Source of the DNA: CAWDVB01 sp963824105
Lineage (GTDB): Bacteria; Actinomycetota; Actinomycetes; Propionibacteriales; Nocardioidaceae
Assembly: GCA_963824105.1 (NCBI GenBank)
Contig: CAWGNN010000011.1
Span: 248,001 to 312,000 of the forward strand
Reading direction: 5' to 3'
Length of the DNA stretch: 64,000 nucleotides
In this document: positions 1-8,173 of the stretch, piece after piece
Numbering within the stretch: the stretch's first letter is position 1
Layout of the letters: each line of letters starts with the position of its first letter
Notes under the pieces: model-generated
The model's input: the letters and a program-made list of their open reading frames with translations, nothing else
Told to the model about the DNA's origin: nothing
Databases searched by the model: none
Translations under genes and position numbers: made by a program

Positions 1-1
1 C

Positions 2-2167
2 CGGGTGATCCTGCACTTCAACCAGGTGGACTCCGCGTTGAACCGCAAGGTGTGCGACAACCAGAATCAGCGTCAGGCCAACGATGTTCCCTGCACCAGC
101 CCGGTCCGCTCGGAGGGTGCTGCACGCACCGGCAACCTCGGTGTGGACACTGCGTACACGCTGCTCGGAGAGACCGCCGCGGCCTTCTCCAACATCGCCG
201 GAATCGACCTCACCTCCATGATCGGCGTCGACAACGCAGGAACCTTCGAGCTCAGAGCGACCGCCAACTGGTGCTACAGCGGCAAGAATCCACCCCCGTG
301 CCCGTACGGCAACGCGTTCTGGAACGGGACCGAGATGTACTTCGGTCAGGGGTACGAGGCCGCTGACGACGTGGTCGCCCACGAGCTCACCCATGGCGTC
401 ACCCAGCACACGTCGGACCTCTTCTACTGGGGTCAGTCCGGGGCGATGAACGAGTCTTTCTCCGACGTCTTCGGCGAGATCGTCGACCGCCGCAACCAGC
501 AGCCCGGAGAGGCCCCCGACATCTGGCTGCTGGGGGAGGACCTGCCCGGCGGCGCTATCCGGAGCCTCGCGAATCCGCCGCAGTTCGGCCAGCCCGACAA
601 GATGACCAGCTCGTTGTACACCTCCGACCCCAGCTACAACGACGCCGGAGGAGTCCATACCAACAGCGGCGTCGGCAACAAGACCTTCTACCTGATCTCG
701 CACGGGGGCACGTTCAACGGGATCACCATGACCGGCATCGATGGTTCGGATCCGACCCTGGCCAAGTCCGCGCTGCTCTACTACGACACGCTGGTCTCGC
801 TGGCCTCCGGGTCGTCCTATGCCGACCTGGGCCGCGTGCTGCAACAGCAGTGCGGGGACCTCGCGACGGCCGGGACGCTCGGCTTCACCACCGACAACTG
901 CAGTCAGGTGTCGGACGCGGTCACGGCCACCGAGCTTGCCAAGAACCCGCCCGGCAAGTCGGCGCTTCCGGCGGCTCCGTCGGTCGGGTGCCCACGGGGC
1001 ACCGTCGAGCAGATGCTGTTCGACGGAGAGTCGTCGACGTCCAACTTCCAGACCGGGACGTTGTGGACCCGGGCGCCGAACGCTTCTTTGGGAGTTCCGT
1101 CTAACGAAGTCTCCCCTGGCGGCTCCTGGTTCGGACTGGATCCGTCGCTGACGCTGGGTGACCCCCGGTCGAGTGCGCTGAAGGGCTCCGTGGGCGTCGA
1201 CCTGCCCGCTGGTCAGGTGTCCTACCTGCGGTTCTCCCAGTGGCGGCTCTACCAGTTCGACCCGTCCACCGGGCAGACCTACGACGGGGGCACCGTCGGA
1301 ATCGACGTGCTGGGTTCGTCGGGCTACCAGCGGGTCGACGTCAGCGGCAACAGCTGGGTGAACGGTCCCGAGCAGACTCTCATCGCGACGTACGGTCCGG
1401 GATTCGGCGGGGACAGCCACGGCTGGATCACCAGCCGGCTGTCCCTGAAGCCAGAGGCCGGCAAGACCATCCGTCCGGTGTTCGTCACCCACGGCACCAC
1501 GGCCTACGGCGCCTATGGCTGGTACCTGGACGATATCCAGATCTACACCTGCAGACCTGTCGTCCCGCCGGGAGCCGTGGCAACACTCCACAGGTCGATC
1601 TCCGGGACGGTGACCCACCCGTCGGTCACCCTCGGCTGGACTCCGCCGGCCGATCTGGGCGAAGGTCTCACCGGCTATCAGGTGGGCCGGACCGGGTGGA
1701 GTCACCCGAAGTCCCTGTCCGTTGACACGCAGTCGTTCACGTTCAAGGGCCTGCGAAGCACCAAGCGCTACCGGTTCTGGGTCCGCCCCCTGGGGGTCCA
1801 CCAGGCTCTCGCCCCGCAGCGCGCGTACACCGTGAAGCCGGTGGCGGCCTCAGTGAGCCTGCGCCTCCCCCGGGCGAGGGCTTCGCAGCTCCCGGGTCTC
1901 AGCGGGAGCGTGAGGATCGTCCCCTCGGGGCGACGGGTGGGCCCGCTGCCCTTCCGCGCGCAGTTCCGCTACTCCGGCACCCACCGTTGGCGAGCCCTGC
2001 ACTGGCCCGTCGGTGGGCCCGCGATCGTCTGGTCCACCGACCGGCGCGGACGCTACTGGGCCACCTACGACCGGCCCCGGCGGACGATCATCATCCGGGT
2101 CGTCATTGGGCCAGGAGCCCACACGTTCGGTACCTATTCGAATCAGGTGACCCAGCGGCGCGGCTGA
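2..2167 (+). CDS. M4 (thermolysin-like) metallopeptidase, 5'-truncated by window edge
   Basis: Secreted zinc endopeptidase of the M4 family, open at the left edge, so the signal peptide, propeptide and part of the catalytic domain are missing. Counting from the GTG codon at position 5, the HELTH zinc motif is at about residues 126-130, the third zinc ligand is E150 in NESFSDVFGE, and the catalytic histidine is in GGVHTNSGVGNK near residue 218. About 190 residues after the catalytic core look like a jelly-roll module (DGESSTSNFQTG to GWYLDDIQIYTC), as found in immune inhibitor A-type exoproteases. A fibronectin type III-like segment (about residues 525-610) and a basic C-terminal tail follow. 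Probable role is extracellular protein degradation; substrate unknown. The family call is firm; the C-terminal module names are inference. Confidence 0.88.
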   Translation, partial: RVILHFNQVDSALNRKVCDNQNQRQANDVPCTSPVRSEGAARTGNLGVDTAYTLLGETAAAFSNIAGIDLTSMIGVDNAGTFELRATANWCYSGKNPPPCPYGNAFWNGTEMYFGQGYEAADDVVAHELTHGVTQHTSDLFYWGQSGAMNESFSDVFGEIVDRRNQQPGEAPDIWLLGEDLPGGAIRSLANPPQFGQPDKMTSSLYTSDPSYNDAGGVHTNSGVGNKTFYLISHGGTFNGITMTGIDGSDPTLAKSALLYYDTLVSLASGSSYADLGRVLQQQCGDLATAGTLGFTTDNCSQVSDAVTATELAKNPPGKSALPAAPSVGCPRGTVEQMLFDGESSTSNFQTGTLWTRAPNASLGVPSNEVSPGGSWFGLDPSLTLGDPRSSALKGSVGVDLPAGQVSYLRFSQWRLYQFDPSTGQTYDGGTVGIDVLGSSGYQRVDVSGNSWVNGPEQTLIATYGPGFGGDSHGWITSRLSLKPEAGKTIRPVFVTHGTTAYGAYGWYLDDIQIYTCRPVVPPGAVATLHRSISGTVTHPSVTLGWTPPADLGEGLTGYQVGRTGWSHPKSLSVDTQSFTFKGLRSTKRYRFWVRPLGVHQALAPQRAYTVKPVAASVSLRLPRARASQLPGLSGSVRIVPSGRRVGPLPFRAQFRYSGTHRWRALHWPVGGPAIVWSTDRRGRYWATYDRPRRTIIIRVVIGPGAHTFGTYSNQVTQRRG

Positions 2168-2252
2168 TCGGCCTGCCGGGGTGCCCGCCGGGACTTCCGG
2201 CTGGGGGACGCGGGCGCAGCAGCGTGGGGGTGTCGGCTGACAGACTTCGGTC

Positions 2253-4277
2253 ATGGCCGAGGAGACCCCCGAGCAGCTGGACCTGCTCGTTGGTGTCGTC
2301 CGCTCCCAGGTCTCGAAGCGGTCGCCCGCCCCGAAGCGATCATTCGAGCCGGCGCCGGCCCGACCAGTGGCCAGCGTCCTGGTCGATGTTCCGCTGGCAC
2401 ACCTCGACCGGCCGTTCGACTATCTCGTCAGTGCCCAGGACCACGACACTGCGGTCCCCGGTTGCCGGGTCCGAGTCCACTTCGCGGGCAAGGAGGTCGG
2501 CGGGTTCGTCCTGGCCCGTCGCGACACCAGCGAGCACGAGGGCAAGCTGACCCCACTTCGCCGTGTGGTGAGCGCCGAGCCGGTCCTGACACCGCAGATC
2601 GCAGCCCTGTCGGCAGCAGTGGCCGCCCGGTACGCCGGCACCCGGTCGGACGTGCTGCGGCTCGCCGTGCCCAAGCGGCATGCGGCCACCGAGAAGCGCT
2701 CCTTCCCCGACCTGACACCGGTGGCTGGAGGTGACTGGTCGCCCGGATGGGACGCCTACGAGGGCGGCCCCGACCTGGTGAGCTCAATCTCGCGCGGGGA
2801 GCTGCGGCGCGTGGTCTGGAGCGCGCTGCCTGGAGACGACCCGATGCTCTTGTTGGCCCGGGCTGCCGCTGCCGCTGCGGCCGCGGGTCGTGGGGCGCTG
2901 CTGTGCGTCCCGGATCACCGAGACGTCGCCCGCCTGTCGGCCGCCCTCGACCAGGTTGTCGGGGCCGATCGGCATGTGGTCCTGACCGCGGATCTGGGGC
3001 CGTCGACCCGGTACGGCGCCTTCCTGCGGGTGTTGCGAGGACAGGCACGGATCGCGATCGGCACCCGTGCGGCCGCGTTCGCCCCGGTCCAGGACCTCGG
3101 CCTGCTGGCGATCTGGGACGACGGTGACGACCTCTACGCAGAGCCCCGCGCCCCGTATCCGCACACCCGTGAGGTGCTGCTGCAGCGTTCCCTGGACGAG
3201 GACGTGACGGTGGTCGTCGGCGGCTTCGCCCGCACCGTGGAGGCTGCCCACCTGGTCTCGACCGGATGGGCGAGCCAGGTTGTGGGCGCACGGGACACCG
3301 TCCGCCACCGCGCTCCACGCGTGTCGGTGTCCGGAGCAACGGATGCCGAGCTGGCCCGGGACCCCTTCGCTCGGGCCGCACGCATCCCGTCGGTGGTCCA
3401 CGCCGTGATAGGCGAGGGGCTCGCCCACGGCCCGGTGCTGGTGCAGACACCGCGCCTGGGCTACGTCCCTGGGCTGGTCTGCGAGACCTGTCGTGCGCCG
3501 GCGCGGTGTCCCCGGTGCTCAGGACCGTTGCGATCGCTCGGCGGGCATCGACCACCGGCCTGTTCCTGGTGCGGTGACGAGGCAGATGGCTGGGCCTGCG
3601 CTTCGTGCGGAGGTCGAGGACTGCGGGCGGTGGTCGTGGGCGAAGAGCGCACCGCCGAGGAGCTGGGGCGGGCCTTCCCGCGCCATCAGGTCATCCGTTC
3701 CTCCGGCGACCGCGTCCTGGACGTGGTCGCGGACCGCCCCGCCCTGGTGATCGCCACCCCGGGCGCCGAGCCGCTCGCCGCGGCCGGGTACGCCGCGGTG
3801 GTGATCCTCGACACCTGGCTCCCGCTCAGCCGTCCCTCACTGCGGTCGGCCGAGGAGGCGCTGCGCCGCTGGTTCAACGCCGCCGCGCTCGCACGCCCCG
3901 TCGAGGGACGGGTCGCCGTGGTTGGGGAGGCGTCCCTCGCAGTCATCCAGGCGCTGGTCCGCTGGGACCCGGCGGGTTTCGCCTCGCGGGAGGCGGAGGA
4001 GCGGATTTCGGCGCACCTGCCTCCGGCATCCCGGGTGGCGCTCGTCTCCGGCGCGCAGGCCGCGGTGGTCGAGGCCATTGCCGACCTGGATCTTCCGCCC
4101 GGCGCCGAGGTGCTCGGTCCAGTGGAGGGGGAGCCAGGTCAGACCCGGGTCGTGGTCCGCGCCCCCAGGAGGTACGGCCCTCAGCTGTCACGGGTCTTGG
4201 TCGAGATGCAGGGGGTCCGGGCCGCAAAGCGACGCACCTCCGTACGGGTGCAGGTCGACCCGCCCGACCTGACGTGA
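2253..4277 (+). CDS. priA: Primosomal protein N' (PriA), degenerate actinobacterial type
   Basis: PriA-family replication-restart protein of 674 aa. The N-terminal DNA-binding region (VLVDVPLAHLDRPFDYLV, about residues 40-56) is typical. Eight cysteines in CxxC pairs between residues 410 and 452 match the PriA zinc-binding insert. The ATPase core is degenerate: no Walker A GxxGxGKT is visible, and the DEEHD box is replaced by WDDGDDLYAEPR, although GTRAAAFAP (the GTRSALFAP motif) remains. ATPase-dead PriA-like proteins are usual in actinobacteria and are annotated as probable primosomal protein N'. The ATG lacks a clear Shine-Dalgarno sequence, and CAGACT lies 6 nt upstream, so the start may be leaderless. 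First gene of a priA-def-fmt-rsmB cluster. Confidence 0.9.
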   Translation: MAEETPEQLDLLVGVVRSQVSKRSPAPKRSFEPAPARPVASVLVDVPLAHLDRPFDYLVSAQDHDTAVPGCRVRVHFAGKEVGGFVLARRDTSEHEGKLTPLRRVVSAEPVLTPQIAALSAAVAARYAGTRSDVLRLAVPKRHAATEKRSFPDLTPVAGGDWSPGWDAYEGGPDLVSSISRGELRRVVWSALPGDDPMLLLARAAAAAAAAGRGALLCVPDHRDVARLSAALDQVVGADRHVVLTADLGPSTRYGAFLRVLRGQARIAIGTRAAAFAPVQDLGLLAIWDDGDDLYAEPRAPYPHTREVLLQRSLDEDVTVVVGGFARTVEAAHLVSTGWASQVVGARDTVRHRAPRVSVSGATDAELARDPFARAARIPSVVHAVIGEGLAHGPVLVQTPRLGYVPGLVCETCRAPARCPRCSGPLRSLGGHRPPACSWCGDEADGWACASCGGRGLRAVVVGEERTAEELGRAFPRHQVIRSSGDRVLDVVADRPALVIATPGAEPLAAAGYAAVVILDTWLPLSRPSLRSAEEALRRWFNAAALARPVEGRVAVVGEASLAVIQALVRWDPAGFASREAEERISAHLPPASRVALVSGAQAAVVEAIADLDLPPGAEVLGPVEGEPGQTRVVVRAPRRYGPQLSRVLVEMQGVRAAKRRTSVRVQVDPPDLT

Positions 4278-4348
4278 GAGCAGGTCGTCGGCCGACCCGG
4301 CCGGGCCCCTAGAATGGCTCGGTCCCCGAGCCGAATTGAGGTAGTCAG

Positions 4349-4891
4349 GTGTCGATTCAGCCGATCCGGCTCTTCGGCGACCCGATCCTGCGGACACCCG
4401 CGATCGAAGTCGTGGACTTCGACAAGGAGCTGCGCCAGCTGGTGGCGGACCTGACCGAGACGATGCAGAACGCGCCGGGCGCGGGGCTCGCCGCCCCACA
4501 GATCGGCGTCGGGCTGCGAGTCTTCACCTGGTACGTCGAAGGGGAGGTCGGCCACCTGGTGAATCCCGACCTCACGTTGTCCGAGGAGATCCAGGACGGC
4601 CCCGAGGGCTGCCTGTCGCTGCCCGACATCAGCTACGACTGCCGCCGCGCCCTGAGCGTGGTCGCCCACGGATTCAACATGTACGGCGACCCTGTCGAGA
4701 TCGAGGGCTCGGAGCTGCTCGCCCGGGCGGTCCAGCACGAGACCGACCACCTCGACGGCGTGCTGTTCATCGACCGGCTGGACCCGGAGACCCGGAAGCA
4801 GGCGATGAAGCAGATTCGTGAGTCGGATTGGTTCGGCCAGGATGTCCGGGTCAAGGTCTCTCCGCACGCGACGGGGGGACTGGGTCTGTGA
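4349..4891 (+). CDS. def: Peptide deformylase
   Basis: Removes the N-terminal formyl group from nascent proteins; metal-dependent hydrolase, 180 aa from a GTG start. All three family motifs are present: GAGLAAPQIG (residues 44-53), EGCLSLP (86-92, metal ligand C88) and QHETDH (129-134, ligands H130 and H134, catalytic E131). It lies directly upstream of fmt, the enzyme that adds the formyl group, which is the usual bacterial pairing. The gene ends 17 nt before the fmt ATG, so the two are probably co-transcribed. Confidence 0.97.
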   Translation: MSIQPIRLFGDPILRTPAIEVVDFDKELRQLVADLTETMQNAPGAGLAAPQIGVGLRVFTWYVEGEVGHLVNPDLTLSEEIQDGPEGCLSLPDISYDCRRALSVVAHGFNMYGDPVEIEGSELLARAVQHETDHLDGVLFIDRLDPETRKQAMKQIRESDWFGQDVRVKVSPHATGGLGL

Positions 4892-4907
4892 GCGGACCGG
4901 GCCTGCG

Positions 4908-5837
4908 ATGAGACTCGTCTTCGCGGGCACACCGGAGGTGGCGCTGCCCTGCCTGCGCGCCCTGGTGGAGAGCCGGCACGAGGTGGTGGCCGTGGTGACC
5001 CGTCCGGACGCCCCGGCGGGCAGAGGCCGCCGGCTGGTGCCCTCACCGGTCGCGGCGCTGGCCGACGAGCTCGGCATCGAGGTGCTCAAGCCGGAGCGGC
5101 CCAGCGACCCGGAGTTCCAGGCGCGACTGCGCGACCTGGGTCCCGACGCCTGCCCCGTGGTCGCCTATGGGGCGCTCCTGCCCCAGTCGGCTCTGGACAT
5201 CCCGCGACACGGGTGGGTCAACCTCCACTTCTCGGTGCTGCCTGCCTGGCGCGGGGCAGCGCCGGTCCAGCGTGCCATCTGGGCGGGTGACGACATGACC
5301 GGCGCGACCACCTTCCGCATCGTCAAGGAGCTTGACGCCGGGCCGGTCTTCGGGGTCCTCACCGAGCCCATCAAGCCCACCGACACCTCAGGTGACCTTC
5401 TCGGCCGGCTCGCCGAGGCAGGCGCGCACCTCCTGGTCGCGACCATGGACGGGATCGAGGACGGGCAGCTGGCCGCGCGAGAGCAGAACGGCGACGGTCT
5501 CAGCTACGCACCGAAGGTGCTGGTGGAGGACGCGCAGATCGACTGGTCGGACCCGGCGGTGAACGTGGACCGGATGATCCGCGCCTGCACGCCCGGGCCC
5601 GGCGCCTGGACCACCTTGGCGGGGGAGCGGGTCAAGGTCGGACCGGTCACCCTGAGGTACGACTCCCTCGAGCTGGCAGCGGGTGAGATCGCCGTGGGCA
5701 AGAACCACGTCGACGTCGGTACCGGCAACGGCGCGGTCCGGCTCGGTGAGGTGAAGGCCTTCGGCAAGAAGCAGATGCCTGCCGCGGCCTGGGCGCGGGG
5801 TCTGCGCCTGGAGGCCGGGGCCAGGTTCGGGTCGTGA
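4908..5837 (+). CDS. fmt: Methionyl-tRNA formyltransferase
   Basis: Transfers formyl from 10-formyl-THF to initiator Met-tRNA; 309 aa. The start is the ATG at 4908 (MRLVFAGTPEVALPCL); the open frame continues upstream into def but that part is not family-like. The catalytic block NLHFSVLPAWRGAAPV (residues 105-120, N105 and H107) and the conserved ELDAGP (141-146) are present, followed by the smaller C-terminal tRNA-binding domain. Its stop overlaps the GTG start of rsmB (GTGA), implying coupled translation. Confidence 0.96.
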   Translation: MRLVFAGTPEVALPCLRALVESRHEVVAVVTRPDAPAGRGRRLVPSPVAALADELGIEVLKPERPSDPEFQARLRDLGPDACPVVAYGALLPQSALDIPRHGWVNLHFSVLPAWRGAAPVQRAIWAGDDMTGATTFRIVKELDAGPVFGVLTEPIKPTDTSGDLLGRLAEAGAHLLVATMDGIEDGQLAAREQNGDGLSYAPKVLVEDAQIDWSDPAVNVDRMIRACTPGPGAWTTLAGERVKVGPVTLRYDSLELAAGEIAVGKNHVDVGTGNGAVRLGEVKAFGKKQMPAAAWARGLRLEAGARFGS

Positions 5838-7165
5838 GCGACCCCCGTCAGGTCGCCTACGACGTCTTGCGGGCCGTCCGCGAGGACGGCGCCTATGCGA
5901 ATCTCGCCCTTTCCGGGGCGCTCCGTGCCCACCTGGTGAGCGGGCGTGACGCCGCCTTCGCGACCGAGCTGGCGGCCGGCACCCTCCGGATGCAGGGGAG
6001 CTACGACGCCATCTTGGACCACCTGGCCCGGCGGGAGCTCGATCCGGCCGTGCGCGACGTCCTGCGGCTGGGTGCCCACCAGCTTCTGGGCATGCGTGTG
6101 GCCGGTCACGCGGCGGTGTCGACCTCGGTGGATCTGGTCCGGCGCAACGTGGGCCACCGGCCGGCGGGATTCGTCAACGCGCTGCTGCGCAAGGTTGCCG
6201 GAGGATCGTTCGACGAGTGGATGACGCTCTTGGCCCCCGCGGATCCGGTTGACGCCCTCGCGCTCCGGCGCTCTCACCCGCGCTGGGTGGTCGAAGAGCT
6301 GCGGCGGGCGCTCGGAGATCGGGAGGGAGAGCTGGAGTCGCTTCTGACCGCCGACAACATCCCGCCCCGGGTCATGCTGGTCGCGCGCCCGGGCCGCGCC
6401 TCGATCGAGGAGCTGGTTGCCGCGGGCGGTCGGGCGACGGGGATCTCGCCCTATGCCGTGGAGCTTCCGGGAGGCGACCCCGGAGAGATCCCCGCGGTAC
6501 GAGACGGGCGTGCGGCTGTCCAGGACGAGGGATCACAGCTGGTGGCGGTAGCCACAGCCACGGTCGCACTGGATGGCCGGGACGAGCGCTGGCTGGACAT
6601 GTGCGCCGGCCCCGGCGGGAAGGCTGCGCTGCTGGCCTCGTTGGCAGCCGAGCGCGGAGCCGGCGTGCTCTCGGTGGAGTTGCAGCCGCATCGAGCCGAG
6701 CTGGTACGCAAGGCGTTGGGGCCTGATGAGGTCGGCTCCCTGGGCGTCCTGGTAGGCGATGCCACCGAGCCCCTCGAGGGCGAGGGATCCTTCGACCGCG
6801 TCCTTCTCGATGCCCCGTGCAGCGGGCTGGGCGCGCTGCGGCGCCGGCCCGAGGCGCGCTGGCGGAAGTCACCCGCAGAAATTCCCGGGCTGGTCTCGCT
6901 GCAGGAGCGATTGCTCCGTGCCGGGCTGCGTGACGTACGGCCTGGGGGAGTGGTCGTCTACTCCACCTGCACTCCGGTCCTCGAGGAGACCGCCGGGGTG
7001 GTCTCCTCGGTCGTGGCCGGTGGGGCGGCTGCCATCGTTCCGGTGTCCGGGCGGGATCTGGGCGTCGAAGACGCCTCGGGTCCGCTGCCGGGCACGGTGC
7101 AGCTGTGGCCGCACCGGCACAACACCGACGCGATGTTCCTCGCGGTGCTGCGCCGGCAGGTGTGA
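5834..7165 (+). CDS. rsmB: 16S rRNA (cytosine-5-)-methyltransferase, RsmB/NOL1-NOP2 family
   Basis: SAM-dependent methyltransferase expected to make m5C967-type modifications in 16S rRNA; 443 aa. An N-terminal NusB-like helical domain (residues 1-135) precedes the Rossmann methyltransferase. The SAM-binding loop is LDMCAGPGGKAALLASL (254-270). The two catalytic cysteines are C329 in DAPCSGLG and C379 in YSTCTP. The start is a GTG overlapping the fmt stop by 4 nt. The def-fmt-rsmB order is conserved in many bacteria. Confidence 0.94.
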   Translation: MSDPRQVAYDVLRAVREDGAYANLALSGALRAHLVSGRDAAFATELAAGTLRMQGSYDAILDHLARRELDPAVRDVLRLGAHQLLGMRVAGHAAVSTSVDLVRRNVGHRPAGFVNALLRKVAGGSFDEWMTLLAPADPVDALALRRSHPRWVVEELRRALGDREGELESLLTADNIPPRVMLVARPGRASIEELVAAGGRATGISPYAVELPGGDPGEIPAVRDGRAAVQDEGSQLVAVATATVALDGRDERWLDMCAGPGGKAALLASLAAERGAGVLSVELQPHRAELVRKALGPDEVGSLGVLVGDATEPLEGEGSFDRVLLDAPCSGLGALRRRPEARWRKSPAEIPGLVSLQERLLRAGLRDVRPGGVVVYSTCTPVLEETAGVVSSVVAGGAAAIVPVSGRDLGVEDASGPLPGTVQLWPHRHNTDAMFLAVLRRQV

Positions 7166-7185
7166 CACCGGTCCCGCGCCGCGGA

Positions 7186-7203
7186 CCGATGTCCGGACAT
7201 CGG
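7186..7203. promoter_or_regulatory. 18-nt perfect palindrome over the rpe promoter
   Basis: CCGATGTCCGGACATCGG is identical to its reverse complement. It ends 13 nt before the -10 hexamer of rpe and covers the position expected for the -35 element. With no loop it is a poor terminator and looks like a dimeric repressor operator. The regulator is unknown. Confidence 0.5.
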
Positions 7204-7216
7204 GACGGACTTCGCC

Positions 7217-7222
7217 TAGGAT
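7217..7222 (+). promoter_or_regulatory. -10 element of a leaderless rpe promoter
   Basis: TAGGAT lies 6 nt upstream of the rpe ATG, which places the expected transcription start on the A of the start codon. There is no Shine-Dalgarno sequence in front of rpe, consistent with a leaderless mRNA. Confidence 0.55.
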
Positions 7223-7228
7223 CCGCGC

Positions 7229-7900
7229 ATGGGTCTCCAGATCTCTCCCAGCATGCTCTCCAGCGACTTCGCCAACCTCGCGGCGGAGGCCGCGCGGATC
7301 AAGAACGCCGACTGGCTGCACGTAGACGTCATGGACAACCACTTCGTGCCCAATCTGACCATCGGAGTGCCGGTGGTCGATGCTCTGGCCAGGGTGACCA
7401 ACACCCCGATCGACTGCCACTTGATGATCGAGGATCCCGACCGATGGGCACCGGCCTACGTGGATGCCGGTGCGCGGTCGGTGACGTTCCACGTCGAGGC
7501 GGCCACCGCGCCGGTCCGGCTGGCCCGAGAGCTGCGGGCCATGGGAAGTCGTGCGGGGATGGCTCTGCGACCGGCCACCCCGGTGGAGCCCTACGAGGAC
7601 CTGCTTCCCGAGCTGGACATGCTCCTGATCATGACCGTGGAGCCCGGGTTCGGCGGCCAGAAGTTCCTCGACATCTGCCTTCCGAAGATCCGCCGGGCGC
7701 GACAGATGCTCGACAGGCATGGGTTGGACGTCTGGCTCCAGGTTGACGGTGGGGTGTCACTCGAGACGATCGAGCGTTGCGTTGAGGCCGGCGCCGACGT
7801 CTTCGTCGCCGGTTCGGCGGTGTTCAGCTCGGAGGACCCCGGCGCGATGGTCGACCAGCTGCGCGCCACGGCCGAGGCTGCCGAGACCACCGAGGCGTAG
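7229..7900 (+). CDS. rpe: Ribulose-phosphate 3-epimerase
   Basis: Interconverts ribulose 5-phosphate and xylulose 5-phosphate in the pentose phosphate pathway; 223 aa, the normal length. The TIM-barrel signatures are present: ISPSMLSSDFANL at the N-terminus, WLHVDVMDNHFVPN (metal-binding H and D), MTVEPGFGGQKF and the phosphate-binding VDGGV. It sits just before the riboflavin operon, which uses ribulose 5-phosphate through RibB, so the position fits a supply role, although the operon has its own FMN riboswitch. The start appears leaderless. Confidence 0.97.
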   Translation: MGLQISPSMLSSDFANLAAEAARIKNADWLHVDVMDNHFVPNLTIGVPVVDALARVTNTPIDCHLMIEDPDRWAPAYVDAGARSVTFHVEAATAPVRLARELRAMGSRAGMALRPATPVEPYEDLLPELDMLLIMTVEPGFGGQKFLDICLPKIRRARQMLDRHGLDVWLQVDGGVSLETIERCVEAGADVFVAGSAVFSSEDPGAMVDQLRATAEAAETTEA

Positions 7901-7969
7901 GGAAGCCCCCAGCCTGGGTGCCGTTCCTGACCGGGGGTGTGGCAGGCTTGACCTCGACGAGTCAATACT

Positions 7970-8097
7970 CGCGTGCTCTGGGGTCGGTGAAATTCCGAGC
8001 CGGCGGTGAAAGTCCGCGACCCGGTCACAGCCAGTGACCGGTGGACCAGGTGGAACTCCTGGACCGACGGTGAGAGTCCGGATGGGAAGCGCACGCG
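7970..8097 (+). promoter_or_regulatory. FMN riboswitch (RFN element)
   Basis: The 5' leader of ribD contains the conserved RFN blocks GGTGAAATTCCGA, CCGGCGGTGAAAGTCCGCGACC, CACAGCCAGTGACCGGTGGA, GACGGTGAGAGTCCGGATGGGAAG in the right order. The closing P1 helix is GCGTGC (7971-7976) with GCACGC (8091-8096). Ligand is FMN; binding is expected to turn down the downstream rib genes. Confidence 0.95.
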
Positions 8098-8102
8098 GTC
8101 GC

Positions 8103-8162
8103 CCTCGACGCTTGTGCGTCGACGGGTGATCGGTTGCATCAACCCCCGGGCCGCGACCGATC
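8103..8162 (+). promoter_or_regulatory. Putative expression platform of the FMN riboswitch
   Basis: Downstream of the aptamer are a hairpin TCGACGC/GCGTCGA (about 8105-8123) and a second hairpin GATCGGT (8128-8134) with ACCGATC (8156-8162). The 3' arm of the second ends directly before the GAGAGG Shine-Dalgarno sequence of ribD. An alternative pairing joins CGGTCGC (8096-8102), at the aptamer edge, with GCGACCG (8153-8159). No U-run follows either hairpin, so control of translation is more likely than termination. This is inference from base pairing only. Confidence 0.45.
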
Positions 8163-8173
8163 GAGAGGCACCG

